From: Bacillota bacterium
GTDB lineage: Bacteria > Bacillota > Sulfobacillia > Sulfobacillales > Sulfobacillaceae
DNA: 60,058 bases
Assembly: GCA_021820965.1 (NCBI GenBank)
Contig: JAKACZ010000027.1
Span: 1-60,058, forward strand
Direction of reading: 5' to 3'
A program made the position numbers and the translations under genes. Below are positions 1 to 7,392 of this stretch, piece after piece. Below the pieces are notes generated by a model. That model was given only the letters and a program-made list of their open reading frames with translations. It had not been told where the DNA came from and did not search any database. Numbering within the stretch: position 1 is the stretch's first letter; each line of letters starts with the position of its first letter.

Positions 1-73
1 TAGAATCGCAAAAATTCGAGAACCACAGGAGGTTAGTGCACCATATATATCCATATTTGGGAATATACCCCTT

Positions 74-1034
74 TTAGCAAAGCAGAGCCCGATTTTTAAC
101 CCGAGTTATGCACCAGCTCCCTAGGGCGTCAATTTCGTCCGCCGAAAAGGCCACCGTCGGCGATTGATCGGGGTCGATTCGCACTTGATAGGTCATCCAG
201 AGGATGCGCCAGGCCACAATCGTATAGAGGGTGATGACCCGTTCCAACCGCTCCCGCGTCTCTAATTGCAAGCGTTCGACCTGACTGCCCCCACTCTTGA
301 GCGTAAAGTGGAGCCGTTCGATGCGCCACCGATAGCTATACCACCTGACGATGCGGGCCGCATCGTCGACTGTCTCCGCGGACAGCGTGGTGAGCAGTAA
401 CCAGTCAATCGGGGCGAGGCCGTCCGGCGGATCAATCTCCCGCGCCAGAACCACTGTGAGCGGCGGCGCGGCTGGCGTGTCCGCCCGGCGATGGCCCGGC
501 CGGGCGACTTGCACCACGGTGGTCCGTAACTCCAAGGTGGCCTCGCGCTCGGGCTGGCCAGGCTTGCGCGGCACCGGCGGCACCGGGACGACAGTCGTCC
601 CGCGGACGGGGGCGGCTTCGGCCACCGCCCAGAGATGCTGTTCCGACGGGTTTTCGAGTTTCCGATCCCACGCGCCTCGGACCAAGAGATGCTGATGAGG
701 CGCACGCGGCCAGATGAAGAGATCGTAAATGTCTGCCTCGCGATCGCCGATGAGCAAGGTGTGAATGCCGGTCGGCCCTTGCTCCTGGATTTGCAGCCAC
801 CGATAGCTCTCTTTGTCTTCGATGGGCCGTTGCTTCCGATCAGCACTTGTGCCCTGCGTGTCGGGGTCCGCGCCCACAGAATTTCCGCCACGACTCCCAG
901 CGGGACACCGTCCGTGGTCATCGCCAAGGCACTATGCAGTAAAAGTCCTTGGTCCGGACCCGACCCAATGGGCCCGAGGCCTTCCGTCGTCGCATGACTG
1001 GTATAGTTAAAATAGGTCGTATCCTGAGCGATCA
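74..1034 (-). pseudogene. IS4-family transposase, frameshifted and 5'-truncated
   Basis: Remnant of a DDE transposase that would cut and paste its own IS. The C-terminal 267 residues (74-877) are open and carry the IS4 YREK signature, Y-x2-R-x3-E-x6-K, in YSYRWRIERLHFTLK, plus the second acidic block LLIGDREADIYDLF. The upstream part continues in another minus-strand frame from about 850 to 1034 and reads LIAQDTTYFNYTSH (first catalytic Asp) and TTDGVPLGVV, so at least one frameshift separates the halves. The N-terminus is missing because the sequence stops at the structured repeat beginning at 1035. The gene cannot make a full enzyme as it stands. Family assignment rests on the YREK motif and is firm; the exact IS name is not known. 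Confidence 0.85.
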
Positions 1035-1320
1035 GTGCGCCTGTAAGTCGCGTCTTCCGACGCGACGGGGGTGGAATCGAAATCTACCGTTGGCACGGTA
1101 GTGGGCTCGATAGGACAATGGCCCATCCTCACCCCGCTTATCCGAACGGGAAACCCGACGGGGAGTGTCGCATGCGGGGAAAGGCACAAGTCAGCCAACC
1201 ATCCGGCTGCGACTGCGTGTCGAGAGGACAGGAACGGTATAAGGATGAAGGCTGTACTGCCTAAACGACAGTCAGACGGGCTTTATCAGGGGCTACGGCG
1301 GAAGATGGTTACAACCGCCT
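1035..1320 (+). ncRNA. 286-nt structured repeat, copy A (omega-RNA- or intron-like)
   Basis: This stretch is roughly 80-85% identical by eye to a second copy of exactly the same length at 19881-20166 on the other strand. It begins GTGCGCCTGTAAGT. A first hairpin has arms GTCGCGTC/GACGCGAC, and in copy B these become GTTACGTC/GACGTAAC, so two base pairs changed together. A second hairpin, CTACCG/CGGTAG, lies inside an outer ATCGA/TCGAT stem. A later AGTCAGCC/GGCTGCGACT pairing is also kept. No plausible protein is encoded. It interrupts the IS4 transposase on its 5' side and abuts a MITE on its 3' side. I infer a structured RNA, possibly a HEARO/IscB-type omega-RNA or the 5' domain of an ORF-less group II intron (the GTGCG start fits). 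The family is unproven. Confidence 0.6.
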
Positions 1321-1609
1321 GTTGGGGCTAATGCTAATTGTCATCACGTCGACTAACATGCCTGTCACAGGATCTGCCGGGTATTGTCGGTTCAGAGGGT
1401 TCTGGGAACGCAGAAGAATTAGCCCAATGGGCTGGGATTCGCGTTTGGCTGACGGCTGCAGCCCACGACCTGCGCCAAACGCGAATGCTATGGAGGAGGC
1501 GCATGCGTTCGACAGTCATCCCCAGACTCTCAACATAGCGACTGCTCACAACGGAACCATGATGACAACCTAATGAGTCAAACCCATGACAAAATAAGTT
1601 AGCCTCAAC
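1321..1609 (+). mobile_element. MITE-like element, copy 1
   Basis: About 289 bp with imperfect terminal inverted repeats. The left end reads GTTGGGGCTAATGCTAATTG and the right end, read inward, GTTGAGGCTAACTTATTTTG. The two ends share GTTGxGGCTAA and TGTCAT. The centre holds a long stem with arms ATTCGCGTTTGGC (1437-1449) and GCCAAACGCGAAT (1474-1486), preceded by a small palindrome, AGCCCAATGGGCT. No transposase is encoded. Related copies lie at 3350-3620, 31150-31417 and, truncated, 19662-19880. It directly follows structured repeat copy A. Confidence 0.7.
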
Positions 1610-1689
1610 ACCGCCGCATGGGCACGAGGTGTCGTTGAGCTTGATCGCAACGGACGCCACCCTATCTCGTACCCGCCCAGCCGCCATCA

Positions 1690-1790
1690 GCGGAAAATGA
1701 GTGCTCGAGGTAGTAAGCCCGAGGGATCCCACACGAATTTTCGCGTCACGGGGACCCCAAGCGCGTCCAAAATACGGCGGACCGGTCCAA
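1690..1790 (-). pseudogene. 3' end fragment of a DUF4277-type IS transposase
   Basis: On the minus strand this reads PVRRILDALGVPVTRKFVWDPSG, split here as PVRRILDALGVPV then TRKFVWDPSG. It matches the C-terminus of the intact transposase at 35517-37244 almost residue for residue. Only the last 25 or so codons and some downstream IS sequence remain. It is fused to the 5' half of the TM2 gene at about 1783. Confidence 0.75.
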
Positions 1791-1973
1791 GGAAGATTCC
1801 CAGCAGTCCAGCAACGAGTTTGTTTTTCATCAAAGATTGGCTGGGGGATCGCGTATCTCGTGTTCTGCTGGACTGGCATCCCCGCGATTATCGGATTCAT
1901 CGAAGGAATCGTTCTGATTGCCCAATCGGATAACGCGTTTAACGCCACGTATAACAGTGGCAATGCCGCCTGA
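1783..1973. pseudogene. TM2-domain membrane protein gene split into two head-to-head halves
   Basis: The minus strand from 1830 reads MKNKLVAGLLGIFLGP, the typical start of a TM2-domain membrane protein. The plus strand from about 1833 to 1973 reads IGWGIAYLVFCWTGIPAIIG followed by FIEGIVLIAQSDNAFNATYN, the second transmembrane half of the same domain. The central turn (usually FGVHRFYLG) is missing. The 5' half is inverted relative to the 3' half and its far end is joined to IS transposase debris, so an IS-linked inversion or deletion probably broke the gene. Neither half should give a functional protein. TM2 proteins are small two-helix membrane proteins of mostly unknown role. Confidence 0.65.
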
Positions 1974-2422
1974 TATCTGGTGCGGTTTTTGACCCAATGT
2001 CCGAGCTGTAACAACTTTTGCTGGGGCGCGAAGCCATCTACGTGCCGGGTCGTCAAAAATTCACGGTGTCCCTGCCTTGGTCTGCCATAACCCAGAGAAA
2101 CATTGCGTCCTTCGCTATGTCTACCACCTCCTGAAATCGCAGTAAGGAAGAAGTCTGAATGTCACTCGTAGGGGTCCCTTCAGGGTCGGCATGCCTCAAC
2201 GAGGCTTGTGATGAAATACGGCATAGTTATGCCCAGTAGAAGCACCGGCATCGTGCCACCCCGTAGGAGGCGCCCGTAGCTGTCCCTATGTATTCAAACG
2301 GTCTGCCCTCCGCGTCAACCGGTCGCTGGTAAAACTAGTCGTGTATGTCGGTCTGTCTCGATAGGTATGTCATAATCCAATCGTGATTATGTTCACAATG
2401 ACTATGGGAAGGGTTGAGTGTA
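1974..2422. other. Intergenic region, no gene seen
   Basis: I see no convincing gene. An antisense ORF ending here is mostly the reverse of the TM2 half. The last 60 bases are AT-richer and contain CATAAT, a possible -10 box upstream of the gene at 2423, without a clear -35. Confidence 0.4.
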
Positions 2423-3265
2423 ATGGGAATACCGATAGCAACATGGGTTACCGTTGTAAAGCTGTTTCAAGAGGGAAAAAAACTAGTGGAAGCGCAAGAA
2501 AATCCGCTGAGTCGTGCTATTGATGCCACCGCTGAGGAATTTGAAAAATTTCCAGCATTAAGTGATCAACTAGGTGATGTGTTTTCAGACAAACGGTGGC
2601 GGCAGTACGTAGAAGAGGACTCATTAGTGGCGGAGTCCACGAAGCTAGCCCAGGGGTTGATTAAATTAGGAAACTTTGATGATGGGCAAAATACCCTGAG
2701 CTCTGCAGTTGAAGTAATGTCATTGTTTCTCAAAAAACTCGACGAGGAGACGTTGGGTGGCCCACTGAGCTACCATGACAAGAAGGATGCACAGCGAACC
2801 CTCGTTATAAGCGAACAACTAGACCAATTATCGGCGACAGTGATGGAGGGTTTGGAGAGTAGACGCAAAATTGAACTTATCGAAGTCAAACTTATCATTG
2901 CAGAGAATTTTTTCTATCGATTGGAGTTGCATAAGGCAATCTTTGAGGAGTTTAAGGAAGTCCAAATTCGCGGAGGGGAATGGTGGCTTGACGATACGGA
3001 CATTATTTTTGAGAACGCGATTAGGCTGCAACAGGAACTTGCGGGCAAGTTAGAATCATACATGGATGACATAAAGTCAGTGAGCTTTGCCTTACATCAT
3101 CTTGTGACACAGTATGTAGAACTTGACGGCGCGACACTTCGTTACATGGAGAGGTTCCGCCTAATGGGCGATTTAGACAAGTTTTATTCCGACTATTCCC
3201 GGAGAATTGGACTGCTCACCGATATCATGCAGCAAATCGAGACTTTGGGGGTCGAGCGATCGTAG
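2423..3265 (+). CDS. Hypothetical protein, helical, AT-rich gene
   Basis: I do not recognise this 280-residue protein. The start is probably ATG 2423 (MGIPIATWVTVV), because AAGGG at 2409-2413 lies 9 nt upstream. A TTG at 2414 directly touches that SD and is less likely. The sequence is acidic and predicted largely helical, rich in Glu, Leu and Lys (for example KKLVEAQENPLSRAIDATAEE), with coiled-coil-like stretches and no signal peptide. The first 20 residues are moderately hydrophobic. Base composition is visibly more AT-rich than the neighbours, suggesting horizontal transfer. It stands alone between the TM2/IS debris and a MITE. Isolated helical proteins of this kind occur in accessory or defence islands, but nothing here shows a function. 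Confidence 0.7.
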   Translation: MGIPIATWVTVVKLFQEGKKLVEAQENPLSRAIDATAEEFEKFPALSDQLGDVFSDKRWRQYVEEDSLVAESTKLAQGLIKLGNFDDGQNTLSSAVEVMSLFLKKLDEETLGGPLSYHDKKDAQRTLVISEQLDQLSATVMEGLESRRKIELIEVKLIIAENFFYRLELHKAIFEEFKEVQIRGGEWWLDDTDIIFENAIRLQQELAGKLESYMDDIKSVSFALHHLVTQYVELDGATLRYMERFRLMGDLDKFYSDYSRRIGLLTDIMQQIETLGVERS

Positions 3266-3349
3266 ATCGGCGCTGTGTGTTCTGCGAACTTCTACCGAAG
3301 AACACCCGGAGCCAATGCGAGACGTGAGTTATGGCGTCGTTGATCACAT

Positions 3350-3620
3350 GTTGGGGCTAATGCTAATTGTCATCACTTCGGCTAATTCGGATGTCACTGG
3401 TTGCTCGGTTCAGCGAGCGCGTGACGTCGAACCGGGGCGTTTAGATTCACATTGGCCGAACGGCCAGAGACCTGCGTCCTACGGCCAATGCGAATGATCA
3501 CTGGAATCACCCAGATGCGGCATACGGACTTGAACGCAGGGGCATGGCGACTCAAAAAGCTGCCCCAACTAATGACAACGGTACTAAGTTAAACTGATGA
3601 CAAAATGGGTTAGCCAAAAC
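3350..3620 (+). mobile_element. MITE-like element, copy 2
   Basis: 271 bp. The left end is GTTGGGGCTAATGCTAATTG; the right end read inward is GTTTTGGCTAACCCATTTTG, followed by TCATC on both sides. The central stem has arms ATTCACATTGGCC (3445-3457) and GGCCAATGCGAAT (3483-3495). The flanks ATCACAT (3343-3349) and ATCACAG (3621-3627) match at 6 of 7 bases and may be a target-site duplication. It is non-coding and closely similar to copy 3. Confidence 0.75.
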
Positions 3621-3712
3621 ATCACAGTCGGTCCGTAACTCCGACTAGTGGGGGCGTCTTTATAGAAAGTCGCATCGCAGAGAATGGGCGCTTTGTCTAT
3701 TTTCGCTGTCCA

Positions 3713-4214
3713 CTACTGTAGCAGCCAGGCTTGTTTGGCCAAAAACTGACGGTGTTCCGTGTCCGCAGTTTGACGGGCGTGCTTGACCAGACTGCTAAAA
3801 AATCCCCGAGGCCTTGCGGCCCCGAGGACACCCCAGCTTCGGAGTTCAGGCCAATTCGCCTTTGATGACCCGACTAATAATGGTTTCGTCCACGATCCGA
3901 TGATTGTTCTGGGCCGCATACAGGAGACTATGGGTGCACGCTTTGTTGATGAGGCGAGCAGCGCCTCCGGAATAATGGAGGACGGCGTCGATGGCGAGGT
4001 CCGCAAACACCGGGTGGTCCACGCCGGCATAGCGTAAGTGGGCGTCGATGTAACCGGCGACCTGTGCGCGATCCAAGTGCCCCAGTTTGCATTGGAGGTC
4101 AATTCGCTGGCGGATGGCCGCGTACGCTTGAAGACTTAGCCGGTCCCAGAGCTCGGTTTGCCCGACGAGAATCAGTCCCAGCGGACTTTGGGAGTCCATC
4201 CGGACATTCAGCAA
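3713..4214 (-). pseudogene. ExeA/TniB-like AAA ATPase, C-terminal remnant
   Basis: The minus strand 3846-4214 encodes 122 residues matching the C-terminal half of ExeA-type AAA ATPases that accompany DDE transposases. Features are LGLILVGQTELWDRL (sensor region), IRQRIDLQCKLGHLDRAQV, and YSGGAARLINKACTHSLLYA in the lid. Walker A and B are absent, because homology stops near 4210 and a different element begins. A further in-frame tail on another minus-strand frame (LVKHARQTADTEHRQFLAKQ, ending at 3713) may belong to a neighbouring transposition gene. It is a non-functional IS fragment. Confidence 0.65.
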
Positions 4215-4280
4215 TTATTCCGCATACGGAATAAGTCCCGAACTCCTACAAGGACACTATGCTTATTATCCAAACCTTAA

Positions 4281-4350
4281 TAAAATCCCAACCTGTTTGC
4301 CAAAACACTGTGATAGCAGCCATTGAAGCCAGAAAAGGTTGGGGTTTTTT
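4281..4350. repeat. Inverted repeat, possible recombinase-element end
   Basis: The arm TAAAATCCCAACCT (4281-4294) is repeated inverted as AGGTTGGGGTTTTTT (4336-4350). Similar arms recur at 4668-4735. They flank the tyrosine recombinase remnants, as expected for the ends of a recombinase-based element. Confidence 0.45.
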
Positions 4351-4395
4351 CTTGCATTGTATGCTCTTCTTATTGACGAGAAGAAGGGCATACCC

Positions 4396-4664
4396 ATGAA
4401 TGTACAAAACCTACGCGATAACTATCCCCAGCTTATTTCCTACCGGGAAGACCATGGCTACTCAAAAACCTACGTGGCAAGGTTCACTCGGGAGATCAAA
4501 TAAATCGGGGCCCGGGGGGATTCCCCGGAGTGGTCCTCTTATACGGATGTGTATCGCGACTGTGTCACGACGCCGCATTCTCCCCATTATCTCCGGGAGA
4601 AGCGTGCGATCATCGGGGCCATCGAGCTAGCGGAATTCTGTGGCGTGAAATCCATGAAACAGTG
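4396..4664 (+). pseudogene. Tyrosine recombinase, N-terminal fragment, frameshifted
   Basis: From ATG 4396 the frame reads MNVQNLRDNYPQLISYREDH then GYSKTYVARFTREIK and hits a stop at about 4501. A second frame continues the same protein (EWSSYTDVYRDC, SPHYLREKRAIIGAIELAEF, CGVKSMKQ). This resembles the core-binding SAM-like domain of phage-integrase-family recombinases. The catalytic domain is missing. The opposite-strand fragment at 4745-5222 is the catalytic part of a similar protein. Confidence 0.6.
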
Positions 4665-4667
4665 AAG

Positions 4668-4735
4668 AAAAATCCCCACCTTTTCGGGTCTAAAGGTCGC
4701 CAGCGCAACGTTCGACGAAAAAGGTCGGGATTTTA
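4668..4735. repeat. Inverted repeat, related to 4281-4350
   Basis: The arm AAAAATCCCCACC (4668-4680) is opposed by AAGGTCGGGATTTTA (4721-4735). CAATAAAATCCC occurs on the minus strand here, and a similar TAATAAAATCCC occurs at 4278 on the plus strand. Both repeats border integrase fragments, which suggests the two ends of one recombinase (RIT-like) element. Confidence 0.45.
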
Positions 4736-4744
4736 TTGAGGTTG

Positions 4745-5222
4745 GGGTAACGGAAATCGTGGACTCGCGGCCCGTCACCCGTGTGGGAGATCCCGGCGCG
4801 CCACAGAAATCGCCGGAAGTTTTTATAAACGTTCTGCAGGGTCATCGGTTGGCCCGGGGATGCCCCGGGGAAAAAGAAAGCATGGGCGTCGGGGAAGGGG
4901 TGCACCGTCTCCGCATAACCCCGAAGACGGATCCGCATGGACGGGGACACCACCACGAGCCGGCTGTGCCGATTCTTGGATTCTCGAATGGTTAGACAGC
5001 CGGATTCGAGGTCGACGTCGGCTATTTGTAACAGCCGAGCCTCCGAACAACGGAGCCCGCATTCAAAGAGGATGCGGAAAAAGACGGGCATCACCCGATG
5101 CCGCCACGGACATTCGGCGCAGACCGCGCAGCGGTCTGTCTGGGCAAAGAATCGCGTCAGTTCATCCGGAGTGTAGATGTGGGGGACATATTGCGGGCCG
5201 GCAGGATAATAATTTGCGGGGC
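4745..5222 (-). pseudogene. Tyrosine recombinase catalytic-domain fragment
   Basis: Minus-strand reading starts near 5222 (NYYPAGPQYVPHIYTPDELT) and runs through VMPVFFRILFECGLRCSEAR, LRI-type core motifs and ESKNRHSRLVVV. These give the catalytic Arg (GLRCSEARLL) and Lys. It ends at VHDFR, the H-x-x-R motif, after which the sequence becomes unrelated at about 4760, so the active-site Tyr is lost. A CxxC pair (CAVCAECPWR) precedes the catalytic Arg, as in some Firmicute transposon integrases. It is inactive as it stands, and belongs with the other recombinase fragments and inverted repeats around it. Confidence 0.7.
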
Positions 5223-5407
5223 AGCCGTCAAACCCATATCGCCTCTATAAGGCATTCACGATATGGACATGTAGTGTTAGGTGCAGCGATGGGCCACTCG
5301 TTGTCGCCTCTGCGCAACAAGCATTTCGTTAAGCTCCGTATGTTACAATAACAACAGAAATTACAGGACCGCTCTGATCTTGTCATTTTTGTGAGGTGTC
5401 GATACAC

Positions 5408-6562
5408 ATGCCCATTAATCCGTTTAATCCATATTTTCCGGCTCATGATGAACTCTTTGCTAATCGGCGAAAAGAGCAGGCGTTGTTTGAGCGCGCACTG
5501 GCCACCAGCACACAATCCACACTTCCTGGAGCCTGGAATCTGGCCCTGGTCGGTCCCTGGGGCATCGGGAAAACGAGCCTGTTACGTCGATTTGCTTGGA
5601 TGGCTCAAACACATGATCCGCCCGTTGCCGTCGTTACCCTCACCGCCACCACAGCCACCGGTACATTTGACGGGTTTGTGCGCAGCTTGCTGTCCCGTAT
5701 CCATCACGATTTGGGCGCTCAACCACGCTTAAGTGAACGATTGCGTACTGAACTGCAGCAATGGGAACCTCGGATCCACTTGGGCCCCGTTTCCCTGGCG
5801 CGTTACCCGAATCCGTCCGATCTGGAAGTCACCACGGGAATCGATTTGCTCTATACCGAACTTAGTCGCTTATGGAATCAACATGTGTCGGACCGGCTGG
5901 CGGCTATCTGCCTGTTTATTGACGACGCCAGTAATTTGTTGACCATCGACAAGAACGCGCTCTTAAACCTCCGCGCTGCCTTTCAAGACTTGCAGGGACA
6001 AAGAATGGTCTACCCTCTAATCATTACCGGCCCTGAAAATATGTTCGAAGCCACCCGAGACGCCTCAGAACCCGTGGCACGGTTCTTTGAACGGCTGCCT
6101 ATTGGACCCTTTACGCGCCATGACACACAGGAGGCCATCGTGGAGCCCTTGACCGCCGTCCACTATCCCGTCACCATCGAACCCTCGGCTGTTGACGCGG
6201 TGTACGACCGCACGCTCGGGCATCCGTACTTTGTTGCGTTTACGATGCGGGAATTGATTGATGCCGCAGCCTTAGCGTCCACGACACGGGTCAATGACAC
6301 CTTCGTCGCCCATCAATGGCCCATTGTGGCAGAACGCTTCAGTGAAGAAAAATTCACGGCCGAATGGAATCAAGCGACAGACAGTGAACGCGATGTGCTC
6401 GTGGCAATTGCGCGCGGCAACGTCGCAAGCCAAGGTAACCGAAGTGGCGCCACTCTGGCATTGCGTCTCGTTAGCAAAGGGTTGTTAACGAAACACGGAC
6501 GAGGCCAGTATCGGCTCTATCACCCACTCTTTCAAGAGTATGTCCTGCATCAATCCAGATAA
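5408..6562 (+). CDS. AAA/STAND-type ATPase with C-terminal winged helix
   Basis: This 384-residue protein belongs to the archaeal-type ATPase (AAA/STAND) group. The Walker A motif is GPWGIGKTS near residue 50, and a Walker B-like CLFIDDASN lies near residue 175. The C-terminus (ATLALRLVSKGLLTKHGRGQ, then YRLYHPLFQEYVL) forms a winged-helix tail. Such proteins act as ATP-dependent switches, often in regulation, defence or transposition; the target here is unknown. I chose ATG 5408 (MPINPFNPYF) because GTG 5396 directly abuts the only SD-like TGAGG. It is preceded by recombinase debris and followed by two tiny ORFs. A protein of similar layout occurs at 32048-33169 with the same GRGxYRLxxPLF tail, which suggests a family of orphan ATPases in this genome. 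Confidence 0.8.
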   Translation: MPINPFNPYFPAHDELFANRRKEQALFERALATSTQSTLPGAWNLALVGPWGIGKTSLLRRFAWMAQTHDPPVAVVTLTATTATGTFDGFVRSLLSRIHHDLGAQPRLSERLRTELQQWEPRIHLGPVSLARYPNPSDLEVTTGIDLLYTELSRLWNQHVSDRLAAICLFIDDASNLLTIDKNALLNLRAAFQDLQGQRMVYPLIITGPENMFEATRDASEPVARFFERLPIGPFTRHDTQEAIVEPLTAVHYPVTIEPSAVDAVYDRTLGHPYFVAFTMRELIDAAALASTTRVNDTFVAHQWPIVAERFSEEKFTAEWNQATDSERDVLVAIARGNVASQGNRSGATLALRLVSKGLLTKHGRGQYRLYHPLFQEYVLHQSR

Positions 6563-6604
6563 TCCGTTCCTTTTGGCACTATCTGATTTGGGAGGAGAAA
6601 TCCC

Positions 6605-6709
6605 ATGCGTCTCATCTTTGATTATCCCGCGTCTCAAGTTCAAGTGGAAATTAGTGCGCCATGCGGCTTTCCGGATTTGACTATTACTATAGTCACGACA
6701 ATCATGTGA
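6605..6709 (+). CDS. Small ORF of 34 residues with strong SD
   Basis: The SD GGGAGGAG lies about 8 nt upstream of ATG 6605. The product begins MRLIFDYPASQVQVEISAPC and ends TIVTTIM. It starts 43 nt after the ATPase stop, so it could be co-transcribed. I recognise no family; it may be a real small protein or the 5' remnant of a longer gene. Confidence 0.4.
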   Translation: MRLIFDYPASQVQVEISAPCGFPDLTITIVTTIM

Positions 6710-6747
6710 TGGGAATAGGAGTAGTTCGCTAAAAGAAGGGGATGAGG

Positions 6748-6909
6748 ATGATTCTACGATCAGATACGGTGTCTTATACGGAATCAGGTGAGTCCTACCA
6801 GAAATTCCGTTGCACACGTTGCGGGTGGACCGCAGAGGCTGAACGCGGAGACTGGGGAGCCGCTGAGTGTCATATTGTGTTGCACTCGGCGGATGAGAAG
6901 CCGGTTTAG
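6748..6909 (+). CDS. Small zinc-finger-like protein (53 aa)
   Basis: From ATG 6748 the product contains FRCTRCGWTAEAE followed by ECHIVLHSADEK. The spacing C-x2-C then H-x3-H (with a nearby Cys) is that of a small zinc finger. The SD GAAGGGG lies about 6 nt upstream. It follows the ATPase and the 34-residue ORF on the same strand. The function is unknown; nucleic-acid or protein binding would be typical of such folds. Confidence 0.5.
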   Translation: MILRSDTVSYTESGESYQKFRCTRCGWTAEAERGDWGAAECHIVLHSADEKPV

Positions 6910-7392
6910 CGGGCGGACGTGTGAAAGAAGATTCGGGATGCGCATGATTCTCTTCGTATTCGTCACGTGCTGATCAAAGAGCTATGCAGATTTGAGAGTC
7001 CGCCCGAAGTCTCGGCTGAAAGCATCATTCTGCACTGGCATGCTTTGCCACCCGCAGCTGTGCGTGAGAGGAGCCTCCGCCCGTCGAGGCGGGTCTGCAA
7101 TAAGCGAACTCCCCGCATGCGGGGCTTGGCTTAATCCAGGAGACGGTGCAAGTCGGTCGATAATAAGCCGTTGCTGGCAAGAATGCTCTGGCGGGGCGCG
7201 TTCTCTGATTCAAAATCTTTTTGACCGGGTATATAGTATCCACTGCCTAGCGGAACTTTCCTCGTTATGGCGTCAAATTGGCCTTAAACCCAAGCTCTGT
7301 CACAAATCTGTGTCTATACAACCTATTTAGCGGGGCTATGCCGCAACCCGCTGCGATGCAGCGCCACCGACGACGTGAGGCGTTGCCTTGCC
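6910..7392. other. Intergenic region, no gene supported
   Basis: The only long ORFs (plus strand 6992-7330 and its antisense) look random. It contains an exact 20-bp repeat at 7216-7235 that recurs at 19573, and a small CCCCGCATGCGGGG palindrome near 7111. Confidence 0.5.
7216..7235. repeat. 20-bp exact repeat, copy 1
   Basis: TCTTTTTGACCGGGTATATA occurs here and identically at 19573-19592. A shorter related string, GGGGTATATAG, occurs near 31067. The flanks are unrelated beyond a few bases. It could be an IS or MITE terminus or a promoter-like motif. Confidence 0.6.

Noticed and set aside
1334..2056. 240-codon minus-strand ORF
   Set aside because: It runs antisense across the MITE, IS tail and TM2 half; the amino-acid sequence shows no family and is explained by the other features.
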